From NCBI GenBank assembly GCA_004552115.1, contig SFPH01000037.1, forward strand, positions 1 through 7,999: a stretch of DNA of 7,999 nucleotides, written 5' to 3'. The position numbers and the translations under genes were made by a program. Positions 5,271-7,999 of the stretch are shown in pieces. The notes under the pieces are model-generated. The model did not search any database. It was not told the origin of the DNA and saw nothing but the letters and a program-made list of their open reading frames with translations. Numbering within the stretch: position 1 is the first letter of the stretch; each line of letters starts with the position of its first letter. The DNA comes from Bacteroidales bacterium. Lineage in GTDB: Bacteria > Bacteroidota > Bacteroidia > Bacteroidales > UBA932.

Positions 5271-7139
5271 TCACCTTGACACAGGAGCCGTCTTGACTCT
5301 GAGCCATTCAGCGATTTCAGGGGAAAGGGACGGAGACAATCTTCTGTAAACATCCGCATTGTAGGCATTCAGCCAGGCGATTTCCTCGTCCGTCATCAAA
5401 TCCGGGAGAATGGCGGAAGTGTCGATGTGACAGAGGGTCAGATTCTCGAACGCACGCCAGGAGCCGAACTCGTTGACATCGGTGTCGACGCAGAGAAGAA
5501 GGCTCTCGTGACGCACGCCGTGCATTCCCTCGCGATAGATTCCAGGCTCGTCTGAGGTAATCATTCCGGCAAGGAGAGGCTGGGAATTGAAGTTGTGGCG
5601 GATTTCCTGAGGGCCCTCGTGCACATTGAGGCAGAAACCCACCCCATGGCCTGTACCGTGGCCGAAGTCGCGCTCGAACTGCCAGAGAGGGAATCTGGCG
5701 GCATAGTCCACCTGGCAGCCCGCAGTTCCGGCCGGGAAGACTGCCATGGCCAATCCGATATGGCCCCTGAGCACAAGCGTGTAATCCTCCATTTCCAGTT
5801 CAGTGCAAGGACCGAGAGGCACAGTCCTGGTAATGTCGGTGGTACCGTTGCAATACTGGCCGCCTGAATCGCAGAGATACAGGCCGTGCGGCTCCAGTAC
5901 AGCCGAGCCGGTATGCGGGGTTACATAATGAGGGAGCGCGGCGCCCGGTCCGTATGCGGATATGGTCTCGAAACTGTTACCCCTGCAGCCCGGCACGGCA
6001 GCCCTCATCGAGTCAAGCTTGCAGGCTGCGTCCCATTCGTCTATCACGGCTCCCGACGATACGGTCTTCTCAAGCCAGAAAAGGAAATTCTCCATCACGA
6101 TACCGTCCTCGAAATGAGCCGACCTCATTCCCTCGATTTCCACGGTGTTCTTTACAGACTTGCGGAGCGGGACGGGAGAGGCTCCCATTGCGAGTCTGAT
6201 TCTGTCCGAAATGCCGTCCAGGACTCTTGAAAGATGCCAGTTAAGGGTCGAAGGATCGACGTAGAGGGCCGTGAAATTAAGGGCCTCCGGGGATGCCAGC
6301 TCCTCGAACACAGCATCGTATGAACGTATTTCAACCCCGTCCTCCTCAAGCTCGGCATAGGTTTCCGCAGTCACGGGGCTCTTCTCCCCGGCCTTGTCCA
6401 CATACCATACGGCCTTGTCCCAGGTGACAAGAAGATAGGACAATGCCACCGGATTGTAGGCCACGTCCGAAGCCCTGACATTCAGGAGCCAGACTATCTC
6501 GTCGAGGGCCGTGACAAGCATTGCGCTGCAATTGTTCTCGTCAATGAAGTCCCTGAGCCATTGCAGCCTCGACTGCCGCGACTCCCCGGCCACCTCATCC
6601 GGCAGACGGTAGATTTCAGTGGAAGGTACCGAAGGCCTGTCAATCCAGACATTCTCAAGCATATCCGGCAGATCAATGATGCTGAATGAATTGTCCCCGT
6701 CTCCCATCTCGATTCTGCCGGCCTTGCGAAATGCATTCTTCAGGTTTTCAACAGAGTCGACCGTCTGGGCGAGACCGTCCACAGCCACAGTCACGTGACG
6801 GACATCCCCCTCGAAGGCATATTCAGCCAGCCATTGCGGGATCCGTATTTCCCCGGGGATTCTTGTCTTGTGCAGTTCCACCCCTGTTCCCTCAAGCTGT
6901 TCTACAGCCTGGATGAAATATCTGGTATCCGTCCAGAGGCCCGCATGGTCAAGGGTTATGACCACATCCCCGGCCTCGCCGGTGAAACCGCAGACCCACT
7001 GGACCTGCTTCCATCTTTCAGCGGGATACTCGCTGCTGTGCGGGTCAGAGCCGGCGATTATTACGGCGTCAATGCCCTTTTCTCTCATAATGTCCCGGAT
7101 TATTCCGATTCTCGAGACATAGATTTCCGGTGTCTTCAT
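5271..7139 (-). CDS. pepP: Xaa-Pro aminopeptidase (aminopeptidase P, M24B, three-domain type)
   Basis: Removes the N-terminal residue from peptides with proline in second position; cytosolic, dinuclear metal (usually Mn) enzyme. The 622-residue protein resembles eukaryotic XPNPEP1 more than the shorter E. coli PepP. It has a creatinase N domain (about 8-150; GSDPHSSEY and WTDTRYF visible), a second creatinase-like domain (about 170-325), the M24 pita-bread domain (about 330-555) and the C-terminal M24 extension (about 560-617; LTLCHIDTSAI, WLNAYNADVY). Metal ligands by motif are Asp424 (LCDSGGQY), Asp435 (GTTDITRT), His498 (GTGHGVG), Glu531 (SDEPGIY) and Glu545 (VRHESLL); they fall 8-9 positions after the human D415, D426, H489, E523 and E537. 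His404 and His507 match the proton-shuttle/substrate histidines. No signal peptide is seen. It starts 18 bp after the hemW stop with no clear promoter between, so it is probably co-transcribed with hemW. Confidence 0.96.
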   Translation of the reverse strand: MKTPEIYVSRIGIIRDIMREKGIDAVIIAGSDPHSSEYPAERWKQVQWVCGFTGEAGDVVITLDHAGLWTDTRYFIQAVEQLEGTGVELHKTRIPGEIRIPQWLAEYAFEGDVRHVTVAVDGLAQTVDSVENLKNAFRKAGRIEMGDGDNSFSIIDLPDMLENVWIDRPSVPSTEIYRLPDEVAGESRQSRLQWLRDFIDENNCSAMLVTALDEIVWLLNVRASDVAYNPVALSYLLVTWDKAVWYVDKAGEKSPVTAETYAELEEDGVEIRSYDAVFEELASPEALNFTALYVDPSTLNWHLSRVLDGISDRIRLAMGASPVPLRKSVKNTVEIEGMRSAHFEDGIVMENFLFWLEKTVSSGAVIDEWDAACKLDSMRAAVPGCRGNSFETISAYGPGAALPHYVTPHTGSAVLEPHGLYLCDSGGQYCNGTTDITRTVPLGPCTELEMEDYTLVLRGHIGLAMAVFPAGTAGCQVDYAARFPLWQFERDFGHGTGHGVGFCLNVHEGPQEIRHNFNSQPLLAGMITSDEPGIYREGMHGVRHESLLLCVDTDVNEFGSWRAFENLTLCHIDTSAILPDLMTDEEIAWLNAYNADVYRRLSPSLSPEIAEWLRVKTAPVSR

Positions 7140-7157
7140 ATCTGTTTTCGATTTATG

Positions 7158-7999
7158 TCAAATTTCCGATACAATGTCCCTGATGATGGCATCCGAAACG
7201 AAAAACCTCGATTCAGGTATTCTCAGCCTGTCTCCCGGCATCAGCTCAAGGTCTCCGGACTCAAGCATTCTCAATGTGGCGGACTCGGGGATCAGGCTGC
7301 GGGATATGCCTTCCGCCGTCCTCAGGGACAGCATGATCTCCTCCACCCCAATGTCATCAGCATCCAGCTTCTCGGATTCAGGTTCCACGCCAGACGCGGA
7401 GGCATAGCCTTCCGCATCATCGGGATTCCACCTCCTGAACTCCACAACGCCACCGCTTCCGGCCACGGCGGAATGTGCGCCGGCCCCGAGACCTGTGTAA
7501 GGAAGCCTCTTCCAATATGCGGAATTATGCACGGCCTCATATCCGGGTCTGGCGAAATTGGATATCTCATAATGACGGTAACCGGCCCCGGCAAGCATCC
7601 CGCAAAGAATGTCATACTGCCTCCTGCACAGACTCTCGTCAGCTTCAGCGTATTTTCCAGCCCTTTCCAGCTCCGCCAGTGCGCTCCCCTCCTCCACTGA
7701 AAGCTGGTAGGCGGATATATGTTCCGGAGCCAGGCTCAGTGCCTCCTCCACCGCAGCTCGCCATACCACGTCGTCCAGTCCGGAAATCCCGAAAATCAAA
7801 TCTATGCTCAAGTTCCGGAAACCGGCACGGCGGATCAGGTCCACAGCCTTCACAGCCCCGGCTGCATCGTGTCTGCGGTTCATCCATTTCAGCAGACCGT
7901 CGTCAAAAGACTGGATACCCATGCTGAGCCTGTTCACGCCAATGTCACGCAGCCCTTTCAGGTACTCTGGCCCGCCTGCGCAGATGTCATCGGGATTGA
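7158..7999 (-). CDS. hemW: HemW-type radical SAM protein (CPO III-like), C-terminal part (runs off the right edge)
   Basis: HemW belongs to the coproporphyrinogen III oxidase-like radical SAM family; characterised HemW proteins bind heme and act as heme chaperones rather than oxidases. The frame is open to the window edge: the visible protein begins NPDDICAGGPEYLKGLR, then GVNRLSMGIQSFDD, the family's typical middle region. A GTG at 7937 lies inside this conserved stretch and is not the start. Further on are LIFGISG, AYQLSVEEGS, the diagnostic YEISNFARPGYEAVHNSAYW and GLGAGAHSA, and a winged-helix-like C-terminal HemN domain ending at 7158. The N-terminal CxxxCxxC cluster motif lies outside the window, so a choice between HemW and true HemN rests on the C-terminal half; HNSAYW and the short C-terminal domain favour HemW. 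It sits 18 bp upstream of the aminopeptidase gene in the same direction. Confidence 0.93.
   Translation of the reverse strand, partial: NPDDICAGGPEYLKGLRDIGVNRLSMGIQSFDDGLLKWMNRRHDAAGAVKAVDLIRRAGFRNLSIDLIFGISGLDDVVWRAAVEEALSLAPEHISAYQLSVEEGSALAELERAGKYAEADESLCRRQYDILCGMLAGAGYRHYEISNFARPGYEAVHNSAYWKRLPYTGLGAGAHSAVAGSGGVVEFRRWNPDDAEGYASASGVEPESEKLDADDIGVEEIMLSLRTAEGISRSLIPESATLRMLESGDLELMPGDRLRIPESRFFVSDAIIRDIVSEI

Noticed and set aside
6795..7700. Open frame of 301 codons on the plus strand
   Set aside because: It is antisense to the aminopeptidase start and hemW, both with unmistakable family motifs. Its translation is low-complexity, rich in Pro, Arg and Ser, with no domain I recognise, as expected of a mirror frame in GC-rich coding DNA.

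Overview
The window (about 54% GC by eye) reads as a stretch of core genome from a member of the Bacteroidales (phylum Bacteroidota). Two things point there. The promoter-like sites have the Bacteroidota form, TAnnTTTG at about -7 with a TTG-like element upstream, rather than the E. coli sigma-70 form, and starts lack clear Shine-Dalgarno sequences. Several proteins also carry signatures I associate with that order: a Tmk with FPRYDAPVYGDLI, an Frr ending in IMTV, a DoxX-like CGCFG membrane protein, a B-type SdhC, and a large three-domain aminopeptidase P. I cannot name a genus from this sequence.

Layout, left to right. Bases 1-2115 hold a minus-strand cluster, tmk -> DoxX-like membrane protein -> DJ-1/PfpI protein, with gaps of about 5 and 21 bp; the last gene leaves the window on the left. 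The DoxX-like gene is split between two reading frames at a GC palindrome near base 905. A 63-bp divergent promoter region (2116-2178) separates tmk from folP on the plus strand. folP converges on a minus-strand pyrH-frr operon, with a hairpin terminator between them. A second divergent promoter region (4360-4509) drives pyrH leftward and sdhC rightward. sdhC ends at a strong terminator with no sdhA or sdhB behind it, and converges on a minus-strand hemW -> aminopeptidase P pair. hemW runs off the right edge, so its N-terminus is missing.

The genes serve nucleotide metabolism (tmk makes dTDP, pyrH makes UDP), folate synthesis (folP, which feeds thymidylate synthesis), translation (frr, paired with pyrH as in many bacteria), anaerobic respiration (sdhC), heme handling (hemW) and peptide turnover (aminopeptidase P). 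hemW and sdhC are both heme-related but are not co-transcribed.

I see no CRISPR array, transposase, integrase, phage gene, tRNA, rRNA, riboswitch or long repeat, and no convincing undescribed system. The points worth a second look are the broken DoxX-like gene, the orphan sdhC, the altered substrate loop and short N-terminus of FolP, and two compact divergent promoters whose elements interleave.
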